From Entomortierella parvispora (taxonomy: Eukaryota; Mortierellomycota; Mortierellomycetes; Mortierellales; Mortierellaceae), in contig OY752154.1 of NCBI GenBank assembly GCA_963573315.1, positions 1 to 64,000 of the forward strand: DNA of 64,000 nt, in the 5' to 3' direction. Shown in pieces: positions 19,127-28,610 of the stretch. Made by a program: the position numbers and the translations under genes. Every line of letters begins with the position of its first letter. Within the stretch, counting starts at the first letter, position 1. The notes below the pieces were generated by a model that was not told the DNA's origin, searched no databases, and saw nothing but the letters and a program-made list of their open reading frames with translations.

Positions 19127-19747
19127 TTGTTAAAATTCTTAAATAGATTAAAAGATTATTATTTTCCTTTAAATTTAAAAAGATGGGATACTTATATCTT
19201 TAGAGCCATAATTTCTTACGGCTATTCAGCCTTTTCTTTATCTATTCTTGAGTATTTAGATATTACAAATTTATCTAAAGATGAAGCAAAAACTTTAATT
19301 TTTTCAAAGGAACAATATTATTTTGATTTACTTTCACCTGAATTTAATACTCAAAAAATAGCTGGTAGTTCTTTAGGGCAAAAACGCTCAGAAGAATCTA
19401 AAGAAAAAATGAGAAGACTTAAATCTGTTGAAACTAAATTAAAAATCAGTGAATCTCTTAAAGGTAGAATGCATAAAGCTGAAACTAAAGCTAAAATGAG
19501 TTTAGCAAGAATAGGTGATAAAAATCCAAATTTTGGTAAAATTCATTCGGCTGAATCTAGAGCAAAAATGGGGGTTCGAGGAATTCCTATCTTTATATAT
19601 TTGTTAGATGGTACGCTTGAAAATAGTTTTCCTTCTACTAGTGAAGCTGGAAAATTTTTTAAAGCTCAGAATAAAACAATATTAAAATATGCTAAAAGTG
19701 GTGAAGTGTTTAGAGATAAATATATAATATGTTTATCTAAAAAATAA
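19127..19747 (+). pseudogene. 5'-truncated GIY-YIG endonuclease
   Basis: The frame encodes the domain from NRLKDYYF onward (FRAIISYGYSAFSLSILEYLD, LIFSKEQYYFDLLSPEFN, GSSLGQKRSEES) with NUMOD3 repeats and a full C-terminus. The GIY and YIG strands and the start are missing. Its 5' side joins directly to the spacer after the fragment at 18961-19074, so a deletion or recombination removed the N-terminal half. It is probably inactive. Confidence 0.8.
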
Positions 19748-19876
19748 ATAGCCCAATAATGATAGGGGAAAATATATCATTATTATAAATATAAAATTAA
19801 TTAAAATTCTTAAAAAAGAATTTAACACCCTCCCCCTATCTATTTAGATTGCAAGCTATTAAGGTTTATAATAATA

Positions 19877-19949
19877 GACTCTATGATCAAATTGGTTAAG
19901 ATACTATTCCTTCACAATAGAATTACCGGTTCGATTCCGGTTAGAGTTA
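19877..19949 (+). tRNA. trnE: tRNA-Glu(UUC)
   Basis: Acceptor GACTCTA/TAGAGTT, anticodon stem-loop CTATT-CCTTCAC-AATAG (anticodon TTC), T arm ACCGG/CCGGT around TTCGATT. AAC-rich and C-rich motif sequence (AACACCCTCCCCC) of the preceding endonuclease lies at 19810-19822. Confidence 0.87.
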
Positions 19950-19957
19950 AAATAAAA

Positions 19958-20062
19958 TGTAACTCCTTTATAATAAAGTTATTGATTCAATTCTGATTAA
20001 AATCAAAATTATTATAATTTATTCACAGTAGAATTATTAGTTCGATTCCTGTTAGAATCAAT
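19958..20062 (+). repeat. Two degenerate copies of the trnE 3' half
   Basis: After trnE the anticodon-to-acceptor part is repeated twice in decayed form: a first copy with TTGATTCAATTCTGATTAAAA, and a second with TTCACAGTAGAATTATTAG then TTCGATTCCTGTTAGAAT. Neither has a D arm or 5' acceptor strand. Confidence 0.7.
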
Positions 20063-20779
20063 AATATATTTTTTTATTAATTAAATTTAAAAAAGATTAA
20101 AATTATTTTATTATCTATAATCTTTCTTTTATAGAATTATAAAAATAGCCTAAATTAATTTAGATTATTATATTAGATAATATTATTAAATTATAAATAA
20201 GTTTCTTCAAAATTAAAAGAAATATTCCAAGAAAATCTTACATAAAAATGATTAATCCTGCAATAAATTAATTTTAAAAATATATTATTCTTCGTATTTA
20301 TTTGTATTAGGAAGAGAAATGTTCAAGATTTTAAATATGAATATATATTTTATTATAATGATATAATATTAATAAATACCTTTATTTTTGTTAATAATGT
20401 TAAATAATTCTTAAATTATTTTTATAATACTATTTAATATTACTATTTAATATTACTATTTTATCTTATAATAAGAATTATGAGACAATTAAAAAGGAAT
20501 AGATTTTATAAATAATTTTTAATAAAGAAAATTTTTTATAGGGGTTTTATATTCTTTTAGGACGGTCCTCTTTCAAAAGTTTATAAATTAGTTTTCGCAT
20601 CTATATTTATATTTTTAATTTTTAGTATCGTAATAAGTTTATTTATAAGTAAACACTCTTTAAGCCCTTTCCCTTTTTATTATAAATAAACCTTTTTATA
20701 TTATCAATTCTATTAAAATTGTTTAAATTAAAATAATAATAAGACTTGTTGTTCAAGTCTTATTATCAAAAGCTGTGAA
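20063..20779. other. Intergenic, no gene seen
   Basis: AT-rich spacer before trnK. Short TAATATTACTATT repeats lie near 20435-20460. Nothing else is supported. Confidence 0.5.
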
Positions 20780-20851
20780 GGGAATGTTACTTAACGGGTA
20801 AAGTGGTAAGCTTTTAACTTATTTATCAGAGTTCGAGTCTCTGCGTTCTCA
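20780..20851 (+). tRNA. trnK: tRNA-Lys(UUU)
   Basis: Acceptor GGGAATG/CGTTCTC, anticodon stem-loop GTAAG-CTTTTAA-CTTAT (anticodon TTT), T arm CAGAG/CTCTG around TTCGAGT. A degenerate second copy lies at 22553, beyond a GIY-YIG cassette. Confidence 0.87.
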
Positions 20852-20992
20852 TTTAACTATAAATTACTAATTATAAATAATATAAACCTAGATAAGTCTA
20901 TAGACATATTCTGTTTCTTTATTTGTTTATAATCATAAATTATACAAAATTTGTAGTTTCTAAAAATTATGACCACTAAGAATAATGGCCAT

Positions 20993-21224
20993 TAATTTCA
21001 ATTATAATTATCAGTAATTACATAATCTATTTATCAGGATCATTTATATTAAGATTAATTTATTATCAGAGTTCAAGTCTCTTATCATAGTTCAAGTCAC
21101 TATCTTTTTATAATAAATCTTAGCTTTTATATAATAAACAATATTATTTCTAAAAGAGCTTAAATGATCCTTTTAAACTTAATCAAAATATTTAATAAAT
21201 AAAGGATTTTCATATACAAAAACT
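20993..21224 (+). repeat. cox1-type leader copy
   Basis: Contains CAGTAATTACATAAT, AGGATCAT, ATGATCCTTT and AAATATTTAATAAATAAAGG followed by ATTTTCATA just before the ATG. The same ordered blocks precede native cox1 (45125-45501) and the ORF at 60232, and in inverted form the LAGLIDADG gene at 26890-27939. Confidence 0.8.
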
Positions 21225-22337
21225 ATGTTACGTTCGCTTTTTTCTATTTTCGCGGGGTACAATTTTAAATCTATTGTTACCCTATTTTTTTTTAATATAG
21301 CATTATTATTAGCTATGTTAGGATTATTTGTTACTTTTTCATTTTTCTTTAAAGTTTCAAATTTATTATTAATTCCTTCTTTTCTTCACAAATTTGGAGA
21401 AATAGATGGTGTTTTAACATCGATTATTCCTATTTTAATTTATTCTAATGGGGAAACGGATAAATCCAAAATTTTATCTGAAAATAAAGGTAAAACAGGA
21501 ATTTACTTGTGGACTCATAAAGAATCTAATAAAAAATATGTCGGTAGTGCACTAGACTTATCTAGACGTTTAAAAGATTATTACTCCTCTTATTATTTAA
21601 AACGAAGTAATAATTATATTAATAGAGCTATTATATCCCACACTCATTCTGCATTTAGTCTTACTATACTTGAATATATTGATGTATCTAATCTATCTCA
21701 AGAAAATTCACGTAAATTAATTCTTGAACGAGAACAGTACTATATTGACACATTTTCACCTGAGTACAACATATTAAAATTAGCTGGAAGTCCTTTAGGA
21801 TATCTACATTCTGCAGAAACTCTTGTAAAAATGAGCGAAATTCAGAAAAGTATTGATAGATCAGGTGAAAATAATCCAATGTACGGTAGAATTGGAGAAT
21901 TAAATCCAATGTTTGGAAAATCACATACTTCTGAAACTAAAGAAGTATTAAGCAAAGCAAATCAAAATAAATTGATTTCAGAAATAACTAAACAGAAAAT
22001 GAGTAAAGCTTTGTCCGGTGAAAATAATCCCATGTTTGGAAGAAATCATTCTGAAAAATCTATAGCTTTAATGAGTAAAGCTATGACAGGGAAAAATAAT
22101 TCTATGTTTGGAAAATCTCATTCAACAGATACTTTAAATAAATTAAGTCAGACAAATGGTACAACTATTTATGTTTATTCTTTAGATAAAACTACTCTTG
22201 TAAATACTTTTCCTTCAGCTTTTAAAGCAGGATTATTTTTTAATGTAACTCATTCAACTATTATGAAGTATGCTAGAAAAAATATAATATTTAAAAAACA
22301 GTGGTTTTTATCTATTGAAAATTTGCCTAAAAGTTAA
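21225..22337 (+). CDS. GIY-YIG homing endonuclease with captured cox1 leader and start
   Basis: 370 residues. It begins MLRSLFSIFAGYN, a decayed version of cox1 [12 protein letters not shown], right after a copied cox1 leader. A hydrophobic stretch follows (about 15-45). The nuclease domain starts with KTGIYLWTHKESNKKYVGSA near 92-111, RLKDYY, and LILEREQYYIDTFSPEYN near 167. Four or so NUMOD3 repeats (GENNPMYGR, GELNPMFGK, GENNPMFGR, GKNNSMFGK) and a terminal NUMOD1-like segment follow. The frame is intact. It lies between trnK and a degenerate trnK copy, so it may have targeted that tRNA region. Confidence 0.88.
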   Translation: MLRSLFSIFAGYNFKSIVTLFFFNIALLLAMLGLFVTFSFFFKVSNLLLIPSFLHKFGEIDGVLTSIIPILIYSNGETDKSKILSENKGKTGIYLWTHKESNKKYVGSALDLSRRLKDYYSSYYLKRSNNYINRAIISHTHSAFSLTILEYIDVSNLSQENSRKLILEREQYYIDTFSPEYNILKLAGSPLGYLHSAETLVKMSEIQKSIDRSGENNPMYGRIGELNPMFGKSHTSETKEVLSKANQNKLISEITKQKMSKALSGENNPMFGRNHSEKSIALMSKAMTGKNNSMFGKSHSTDTLNKLSQTNGTTIYVYSLDKTTLVNTFPSAFKAGLFFNVTHSTIMKYARKNIIFKKQWFLSIENLPKS

Positions 22338-22552
22338 CTCAAAAAAGAGGAATAGAAGGGAACTATTCAATACGATAACCTCGTATTTTAACACCCAACT
22401 TTTTATCAAGTTATTTTGTATAAATCTAATTTAGGGTATGACTGTTTATTTATAAATAACAGTATTGATATGTAATAATAGATAGAAAATTTTAGTTATA
22501 ACCTTATTTGTACAAGTCTTTCTTAAATAAATTACTAATTATAAATAATATA

Positions 22553-22626
22553 AATGTTACTTAAATTGGTAAAGTAAATAAGCTTTTTTAACTTATTTTT
22601 CAGAGTTCGAATCTCTGCATTTCTTA
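22553..22626 (+). pseudogene. Degenerate trnK copy
   Basis: Runs parallel to trnK (ATGTTACTTAA, GTAAAGT, AAGCTTTTTTAACTTAT, CAGAGTTCGAATCTCTGC) but the acceptor is weakened and the anticodon loop has two extra T. It is preceded by a block (AAATTACTAATTATAAAT) that also follows trnK at 20860. A marginally functional tRNA cannot be excluded. Confidence 0.7.
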
Positions 22627-22904
22627 TTAGATACACTTAATGTATCTTACTATATTTATATAATAAATCTTACGATAAAAAGATTTATCTCGATTATTAA
22701 TGTAAATTATCTTTTTAAAGTAATTATATCGAGAGAAAAATCTATAAGTCCTTATATAATAATAGTTTTCAAACGTTGAGACTTTTTTATCTATTTTGTG
22801 AAGCCGATATACTGGGAACAAAAGATAAATAATAATATAAGGCTAGGGTTTATGTTTTAAGATTATTAATTTAAAATTAATTTATCTATTTTTACACAAT
22901 TAAA
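22627..22904. other. nad6 upstream region
   Basis: AT-rich spacer with no recognised leader repeat. A CTAGGGTTTATG phrase lies about 55 bases before the nad6 start. A minus-strand open frame here (22627-22821) has no homology I recognise and is not called. Confidence 0.4.
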
Positions 22905-23507
22905 ATGAATTCTTTATTACTAGATTTACTTACATTTTTTTCTGTATTATCTGCTATATTGGTAATTACAGCTCGATCACCCGTTATAGCAGTTATCTTC
23001 TTAATTGCAGTTTTTATAAACCTTGCAGGTTATTTAATCTTATTAGGAATTAACTTTATAGGATTAGCCTATATTATGGTATATATAGGAGCTATTGCCA
23101 TATTATTCCTTTTTGTTGTAATGATGTTGAATATTAGATTAGTAGAATTATCTGAGGTAGGATCTGAGTATAGTAAAAATGTACCGTTAGCAGTGATAAT
23201 TGCATCTGCCTTAAGTTATTTAATATTATCAAATACGATCTCATCTAAATTTGATCAAATTTATTTAATCACAGCTTTATTTGATAAAGTGAATTTCTGG
23301 TTGGCAGGTATAACTTCTTCAGAAAACTCTATTTATGTAGGATTTAATACTATTTATAGCAATATCTTTGTTAATTATGACGAAGTTCAAGTTTTAGGTG
23401 CTATGTTATACTCTTCTCATGGATTATATTTAGTTCTTGTGTCATTTATCTTATTATTAGCGATGATCGGACCCATAATTCTGACATTAGATCGTAAAGC
23501 TAAATAA
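22905..23507 (+). CDS. nad6: NADH dehydrogenase subunit 6
   Basis: Membrane subunit of complex I. 200 residues with five hydrophobic segments. The characteristic third helix is GINFIGLAYIMVYIGAIAILFLFVVMML (about 48-75). It ends LLAMIGPIILTLDRKAK. The stop codon abuts the C-rich motif (AAATAACTCCCCCC). A GIY-YIG cassette with a nad2-type leader starts about 20 bases downstream, but no displaced nad6 tail is visible. Confidence 0.95.
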   Translation: MNSLLLDLLTFFSVLSAILVITARSPVIAVIFLIAVFINLAGYLILLGINFIGLAYIMVYIGAIAILFLFVVMMLNIRLVELSEVGSEYSKNVPLAVIIASALSYLILSNTISSKFDQIYLITALFDKVNFWLAGITSSENSIYVGFNTIYSNIFVNYDEVQVLGAMLYSSHGLYLVLVSFILLLAMIGPIILTLDRKAK

Positions 23508-23527
23508 CTCCCCCCATAATTATTTTT

Positions 23528-23799
23528 TATAGGGTTCAGCTTCATCTTAAGGAGGTATATTAGGTTATAGATAGCTATAAAGAAGAATAATAAAATAATA
23601 TTTGTAATTTACAATTATGTTATTATTAATAATTTTTAATTTAGTAATGACGATACCGTTAGCTTCTAATTATTTATCAACAATCTTAATTCACAGATTT
23701 ATTCTTCTAATAATTATAATTATAACATTAGGAGGATTATTTTAAACAACATTATTACCTCAAATTAATGATATATCATTAACAACTTGTGTACCAGTT
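23528..23799 (+). repeat. nad2-type leader and broken nad2 N-terminus
   Basis: GGTTCAGCTTCATC, AAGGAGGTATAT and TAGCTATAAAGAAGAA are the nad2 leader blocks. From 23617 an ATG opens nad2-like codons (TIPLAS, YLSTILIHR, LGGLF) that end at a TAA where the other copies read Gln (LFQTT). The GIY-YIG frame therefore needs its own start at 23800. Confidence 0.8.
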
Positions 23800-24543
23800 A
23801 TGATTTATTCTAACGTAGATTTAGACAAATTACAAATTTTAAAAGAGAATAAAGGTAAAGCAGGCGTGTACCTTTTTACTAATAATAAAACAGGAAAATT
23901 ATACGTTGGTTCTTCCTATAATCTCTCTGAAAGATTAAGATTATATTTTAGTCTAAATTTCTTAGAGAAAAAAAGAAATATGTATATAAATCGAGCATTA
24001 CTATTTCATGGATACTCATCTTTTAGTTTATCTATTCTCGATTACGTTGAAATTAATGATTTATCTAGAGATCAAGCAAAAATAGATATACTACAAAAAG
24101 AACAATTTTATATAGACACTTTAAGTCCTGAATATAATCTAAATCCAATAGCAGGATCACGATTAGGTTCACAGCATAATGAAGAATCTATAGCTTTAAT
24201 GAGTAAATCGAAAAAGGGTAAGTATATAGGTAAAAATAATCCCTTTTTTCAAAAAACACACAGTCCTGAAGTTAGATTAAAATTAAGTGAAATTCAAAAA
24301 AATAAAACAGGTGTGAATTCCCCTAGATACGGAAAATTTAATAGCGAAGAGACTAAAGCTTTACGATCTAAAAAAGTTTTTGTATATTCCAATGAAAATC
24401 CTCCAATTTTATTATTTGAATTATCTTCTTATACTAATGCTAGTATTCATTTCAACTGTAATAGACAAACAATTGCTAATAACATTGATACAAAAAAAGT
24501 ATTTAATGATAGATGGCTTTTATTTTCTAAAGTAATAACTTAA
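23800..24543 (+). CDS. GIY-YIG homing endonuclease
   Basis: 247 residues from ATG 23800. KAGVYLFTNNKTGKLYVGSS lies near 21-40, RLRLYF near 46, SFSLSILDYVEINDLSRDQAK near 73, and KEQFYIDTLSPEYN near 100. NUMOD3 repeats and a C-terminal SYTNASIHFNCNRQTI segment follow. The first residues (IYSNVDLDKLQIL) match the linker of the 9436 and 21225 proteins, so the upstream nad2-like part was once joined and is now cut off by a stop. The nuclease itself looks intact. Decayed relatives follow at 24640 and 25560. Confidence 0.82.
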   Translation: MIYSNVDLDKLQILKENKGKAGVYLFTNNKTGKLYVGSSYNLSERLRLYFSLNFLEKKRNMYINRALLFHGYSSFSLSILDYVEINDLSRDQAKIDILQKEQFYIDTLSPEYNLNPIAGSRLGSQHNEESIALMSKSKKGKYIGKNNPFFQKTHSPEVRLKLSEIQKNKTGVNSPRYGKFNSEETKALRSKKVFVYSNENPPILLFELSSYTNASIHFNCNRQTIANNIDTKKVFNDRWLLFSKVIT

Positions 24544-24639
24544 TATTATAAGGCAGTTTAAAACAATAAATATAGGTTGTATTCTATTAATTTATAATAA
24601 TTACGTTAGATAAAAAATCGTCTAACACCCCCCTAATAA

Positions 24640-25410
24640 AAATTACAAAAATAAATTCTTTTATTAATCAAACACATTATTTTCATACCTTTAACCAATT
24701 AAAAATTAAAAAAGAAAATTTAACTGATTAAGAACTATTAAATACACCATTTAATATTTGGTTAATTAATAATCAACCTAAAAAATTCTATAATAATACT
24801 CAAATATTGGAAGAAAGTAAATTTAAAAAAAAATGAAGGTAATTTTGGTATATATTTATGGTTATGTAATATTAATAATAAATATTACATCGGGTCGGCT
24901 AAAGATTTCAAAGTTAGACTAAAAAATTATTATAGTTTAGAACATTTACGTGTAACAGATAATTTAATTCAAAGAGCTATAATTAAACACGGGCATAATA
25001 ATTTCTCACTTTATATTCTAGAGTACTGTGAAATAGATAATTCGATTTCACGTGAACAATATTATTTAAATCTACTTGCTCCACAATATAATATATTAAA
25101 GTAGCAGGTTCTTCACTAGGATACAAGCATAGTGTAAAGATACGATTAAAAATAAGTGAAATTCAAAAAAACAAAAAAGGTGAAAGCCATCAAAAATATG
25201 GAAAATTTAACAGTGAAGAGACTAAAGCTTTACAATCTAAAAAAGTTTTTGTATATTCTAATGCTAACCCTTCAATTCTTTTATTCGAATTTTCTTCATA
25301 TACTAATGCTAGTATTAATTTCAATTGTAATAGACAAACAATTGCTAATAATATAGATACTAAAGAATTATTTAAAGAAGAATGGTTCTTATTTAGTAAA
25401 TTAATAACTT
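24640..25410 (+). pseudogene. Decayed GIY-YIG endonuclease
   Basis: Broken frames still show [19 protein letters not shown] (24843-24900), RLKNYYSLEHLR, ILEYCEIDN, REQYYLNLLAPQYN, GSSLGYKHS, then a C-terminus almost the same as that of the 24543 gene (SYTNASINFNCNRQTI). A single-base loss near 25100 and earlier stops break it. It is followed by AACACTCCC. Confidence 0.85.
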
Positions 25411-25559
25411 AAAATTATATGGCAATTTAAAACAATAGTAGGGACTATATACTATAGGCCTATTATCATCACGTTAAATAAAAAATCTAACACTCCCTTT
25501 TAGAGAAATACTTATTCATTTAATAAAATTTAAACTCAATTTTACCATGTTAACTATTC

Positions 25560-26340
25560 TTTGAAAAAAAACCTTTTATAAACAAGACTTTATACAGGTT
25601 AGAAAAATCTAAAAATTTATTATCCTTAGGTACATAATTTAGTACTGGTTAATTAAGAATAAGCCAGCTAAATTTTATATTAATTGTATAGAATCAAAAG
25701 TCTTTATTTATAAAAAGAATAAAAATAAAAAGGAATACACTTACTATATAATAATATAAATAATAAGTATTATATAAGTTCTATTAAAGATATAAAGATT
25801 TAATAATCTAAATATTATAACTTATTATACTTAATAAAAAGAATTTTTTATACTAAGAGCTATAATTAAACATAATATAATTATTTTTTATAGAATACCT
25901 AAAGTATTATGGGATTAAAGATTTGATATCAAGAGTATTATAGAATTAAAGATTTGATATCAAGAGAATAATATATTATTGATTTGCTCTCACCACAATA
26001 TAATGTTTTATTAATTATTGGTAATTTCTTAGGGTATAAACACTCAGAAGAAGTAAAAGCAAGAATTAGTATTAATTCTAAAAGTAAATTATTTTTTCAA
26101 GAAACAAAAGCCTGTATTAATTTAGCAAAAAATAGATATAAAAATGAGTTAAAAGGCTTAATTAAAATAGATTAATCCAAAAATAAGTGAAGAGACTAGA
26201 GTAAAAATGAGTATTTTTCGAAAAGATCTAAAATTTAGTTAAGAACATAAAGCAAAATTACGTATTTTAGGATTTAAAGAAACAGTAGCAAAAATGATTT
26301 TAATTTAAAATAGCATTGATAGAATAATTTAGAGTAACTC
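25560..26340 (+). pseudogene. Heavily decayed GIY-YIG endonuclease
   Basis: Fragments only: YYISSIKDIK near 25770, IDLLSPQYNVLLIIGNFLGYKHSEEVKARIS near 25978-26070, and NUMOD-like KETVAKM near 26275. There are many stops and small deletions. The AT content has risen compared with the previous copy, consistent with older decay. Confidence 0.75.
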
Positions 26341-26687
26341 AATGTTTATTAAAAATTAATTTTTTTTATTATAAAGTGTATGAGATAAATAATAGTCTAT
26401 TCTAAAAGCAATTAAGATAGGTTTGTTCCGTATAATATTTTAAACTATTTTCAAATTAATTGGATACTAACAATCTGCAAGACTTACTTATTTTTAATAT
26501 TACCGATTTAAACAGCGTTTCTTTATTCAGGGTAAGAATATAAAAATAACGTAAAAATTCCATGTTATGGTCATAATAATTATAGAGTAGTGAGAAACGG
26601 GGGTCTAAAGATAATCGAGTCTCATTTTCTTTAAGAATCAGATAAGTTTATTTGGATGTAACAAATACTTATATAGGTGGGTAAAAA

Positions 26688-26759
26688 AGCCGTTAAGAGG
26701 AATCAAACCTCTATGGAGTTATTAACAGTAACTTGCTTTAATCATTAAGCTATAACAGC
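26688..26759 (-). tRNA. trnN: tRNA-Asn(GUU)
   Basis: Minus-strand acceptor GCTGTTA/TAACGGC, anticodon stem-loop AGTTA-CTGTTAA-TAACT (anticodon GTT), T arm AGAGG/CCTCT. A relic of its 5' third lies at 28229-28253 on the far side of a LAGLIDADG cassette. Confidence 0.87.
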
Positions 26760-26889
26760 AGTTATTAATAATAATATTTATACACCTCTTAAATTTTATT
26801 AAATGGGGGTTGGGTGTTCAAGCTTATTAGCTATAATAAAAGAATAAATATAGTATATTGTCCCCTACTATTATATTCTAAAAGATAGA

Positions 26890-27939
26890 TTATTTATTTA
26901 ATTTTTCTTTTAAAAATATTATTTTCATTCTTCCTTCTGGAGTTAAATGAGATTTTGAAGCTAATAAATATACAATTTCTCTAAAAATTAAATAATTAGG
27001 AAATTTAGCACCAATTAAAGAAAAAGTATTAAAATGGTTAAGGATAACCAAGTTAAGATCTGTAATAGAAGAAACCTCATAGTAGATAGCATTATGACTA
27101 GTTTTGTTAGAAATTCTTCCTAATCCAAAAAATAGCTTAATTTTTTCTAATAAGAGTTTTTCTCTAATATTAAGACCTATAGAAAATACAGCCGATATCT
27201 GACCAGTATTTTTTATCGAAACATAAAAACTACCATCTCCTTCGGTAAATCCTGATACCCATTGTGGATTTAATGGGTTTTCGCTAGGTAAATAGTTTGG
27301 TCGAACCATAGAAACTACACTAGGAAAGGCTAATTTTAGTTTATCAGGAAGTCCATAATTAATTGCTCCTTTTAAAGAAACTAATTTATCTAGTCCTTCT
27401 GGAGTTAAATGCTCTTTAAGTACAATAAGATTTATACATTGTTTCCAAAGAAGAAAATCAATCGATTTGGCTGATTCTAAAGGGTATTTTTCGAAATGAG
27501 GAATAACTACATTTACTAAATCATCTAATTTTGTTACATGATAAACAACAGAGTTTTTACGTAACACGATAGACCCAATACCATTAAAAAAACTTTGAAA
27601 TTCTTTTAATAAATTTGTATCTTTATTATGTAAATGTATTAAGAATTCTGCTCGTACTTGCCAACCAAGATAAAAATTATCTCTTTTTTGAAAAATAATC
27701 GAAAAACAACCTTCAGCATCGACGAAACCTGTAACAAAAAAAGGGTCTAATTGTTTAGATTTGTTAACTAAAGATGACTCAGAAGAATTAAGCCCTTTAT
27801 AATAAAAAAATCCTGGAAAAAAAGATAATAAAAATTCAGAAGGATAGCTCTGAATAATAGACATTGTTAGAAAAATCGCAAAAATTAAACATAGTTTTAC
27901 TATATTTTTAGTATTTGAAGAAAATATAAATTGTAACAT
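26890..27939 (-). CDS. LAGLIDADG homing endonuclease with captured cox1 leader and start
   Basis: 349 residues with two LAGLIDADG_1-type motifs, VTGFVDAEGCFSI near 69 and VSGFTEGDGSFYV near 227. Each is followed by the usual HLTPEGLDKL- or HLTPEGRMKI-like segment, so it should act as a single-chain enzyme. The first 25 residues (MLQFIFSSNTKNIVKLCLIF) mirror cox1 [20 protein letters not shown], and the sequence before the ATG is a cox1-type leader. It lies between trnN and a trnN relic. The frame is intact. Confidence 0.9.
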   Translation of the reverse strand: MLQFIFSSNTKNIVKLCLIFAIFLTMSIIQSYPSEFLLSFFPGFFYYKGLNSSESSLVNKSKQLDPFFVTGFVDAEGCFSIIFQKRDNFYLGWQVRAEFLIHLHNKDTNLLKEFQSFFNGIGSIVLRKNSVVYHVTKLDDLVNVVIPHFEKYPLESAKSIDFLLWKQCINLIVLKEHLTPEGLDKLVSLKGAINYGLPDKLKLAFPSVVSMVRPNYLPSENPLNPQWVSGFTEGDGSFYVSIKNTGQISAVFSIGLNIREKLLLEKIKLFFGLGRISNKTSHNAIYYEVSSITDLNLVILNHFNTFSLIGAKFPNYLIFREIVYLLASKSHLTPEGRMKIIFLKEKLNK

Positions 27940-28135
27940 TATTTTTTATATATGAAAATCCTTTATTTATTAAATATTTTGAGTGGGCTTCAAACATCTT
28001 TTAAGAAAATAGAGAAGACTTTTACTCTCATTTTAATTTTCTTATTTAAGAATTAAAGATATAAGAAGCTAAATTATGTAATTACTGATATATAAATTAT
28101 AAATTATATCACCAGAGTTAAAGTTGAAATAATTT
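27940..28135 (-). repeat. cox1-type leader copy
   Basis: Reading on the minus strand: CAGTAATTACATAAT near 28090, then a diverged stretch, then CAAAATATTTAATAAATAAA and GGATTTTCATATA just before the ATG. It has the same block order as native cox1. Confidence 0.78.
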
Positions 28136-28228
28136 AAAAATGCTATTAAAATCCCTTAATAAAAATTAATCTGGTATCAAAATAATAAAAGATATATTAA
28201 ATAATTGATGATATATTTATAAAAAGCT

Positions 28229-28253
28229 TTATCATTAAGCTATAACAGCTGAT
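28229..28253 (-). pseudogene. Relic of the trnN 5' part
   Basis: Minus strand AGCTGTTATAGCTTAATGAT then AAAGC matches the acceptor 5' strand and D arm of trnN with one base missing. It ends before the anticodon arm. Confidence 0.75.
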
Positions 28254-28261
28254 GGGAAGTG

Positions 28262-28415
28262 TTAACTGATTGTACAGTTAATAGACCTTCAAAGATATGA
28301 AGATAGAAACATAATTGATGGTCATAGTCCTTTGGGTTTGATCCCCAAAGGAAGTTTTTTTTAACAAATTTTGCATCTTTTTCTGGAGTAAGCTAAGTGC
28401 ACCTGCGGTGCACTT
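28262..28415. repeat. Cluster of perfect hairpins
   Basis: Four inverted repeats lie in 155 bases: TTAACTG/CAGTTAA (28262-28281), CTTC/GAAG near 28290, TCCTTTGGG/CCCAAAGGA with a seven-base loop (28328-28352, followed by a T run), and AAGTGCACC/GGTGCACTT with a three-base loop (28395-28415). Their stems are far GC-richer than the surroundings. Their role is unknown; they lie between trnN and rnl. Confidence 0.7.
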
Positions 28416-28544
28416 TGTATTATTTTACAAACAAAATTAAGAGTAATATATTATAATAGTTACACCACTCTATCTTTTATTTTTTAATAATAATAATTAA
28501 TCTACTTTGTAAGTTAGTTTTTATACATTTATTAAAAAATAAGA

Positions 28545-28610
28545 GGGTTCAGCTTCATGAAAGGGAGGTATATTTAGTTATAGTTAGCTATAAAGAAGAA
28601 AAGGTCAATA
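28545..28610 (+). promoter_or_regulatory. nad2-type leader element upstream of rnl
   Basis: GGTTCAGCTTCATGAAAGGG, AGGTATAT, TTAGCTATAAAGAAGAAAAG: the same blocks as before nad2, here about 40 bases upstream of the first recognisable rnl sequence. Because it also precedes an rRNA, a transcription start or processing role is more likely than a purely translational one. It could also be the scar of a cassette. Confidence 0.55.

Noticed and set aside
22627-22821. 64-codon minus frame upstream of nad6
   Set aside because: Low-complexity Tyr/Ile/Lys-rich translation of AT-rich DNA, no homology.
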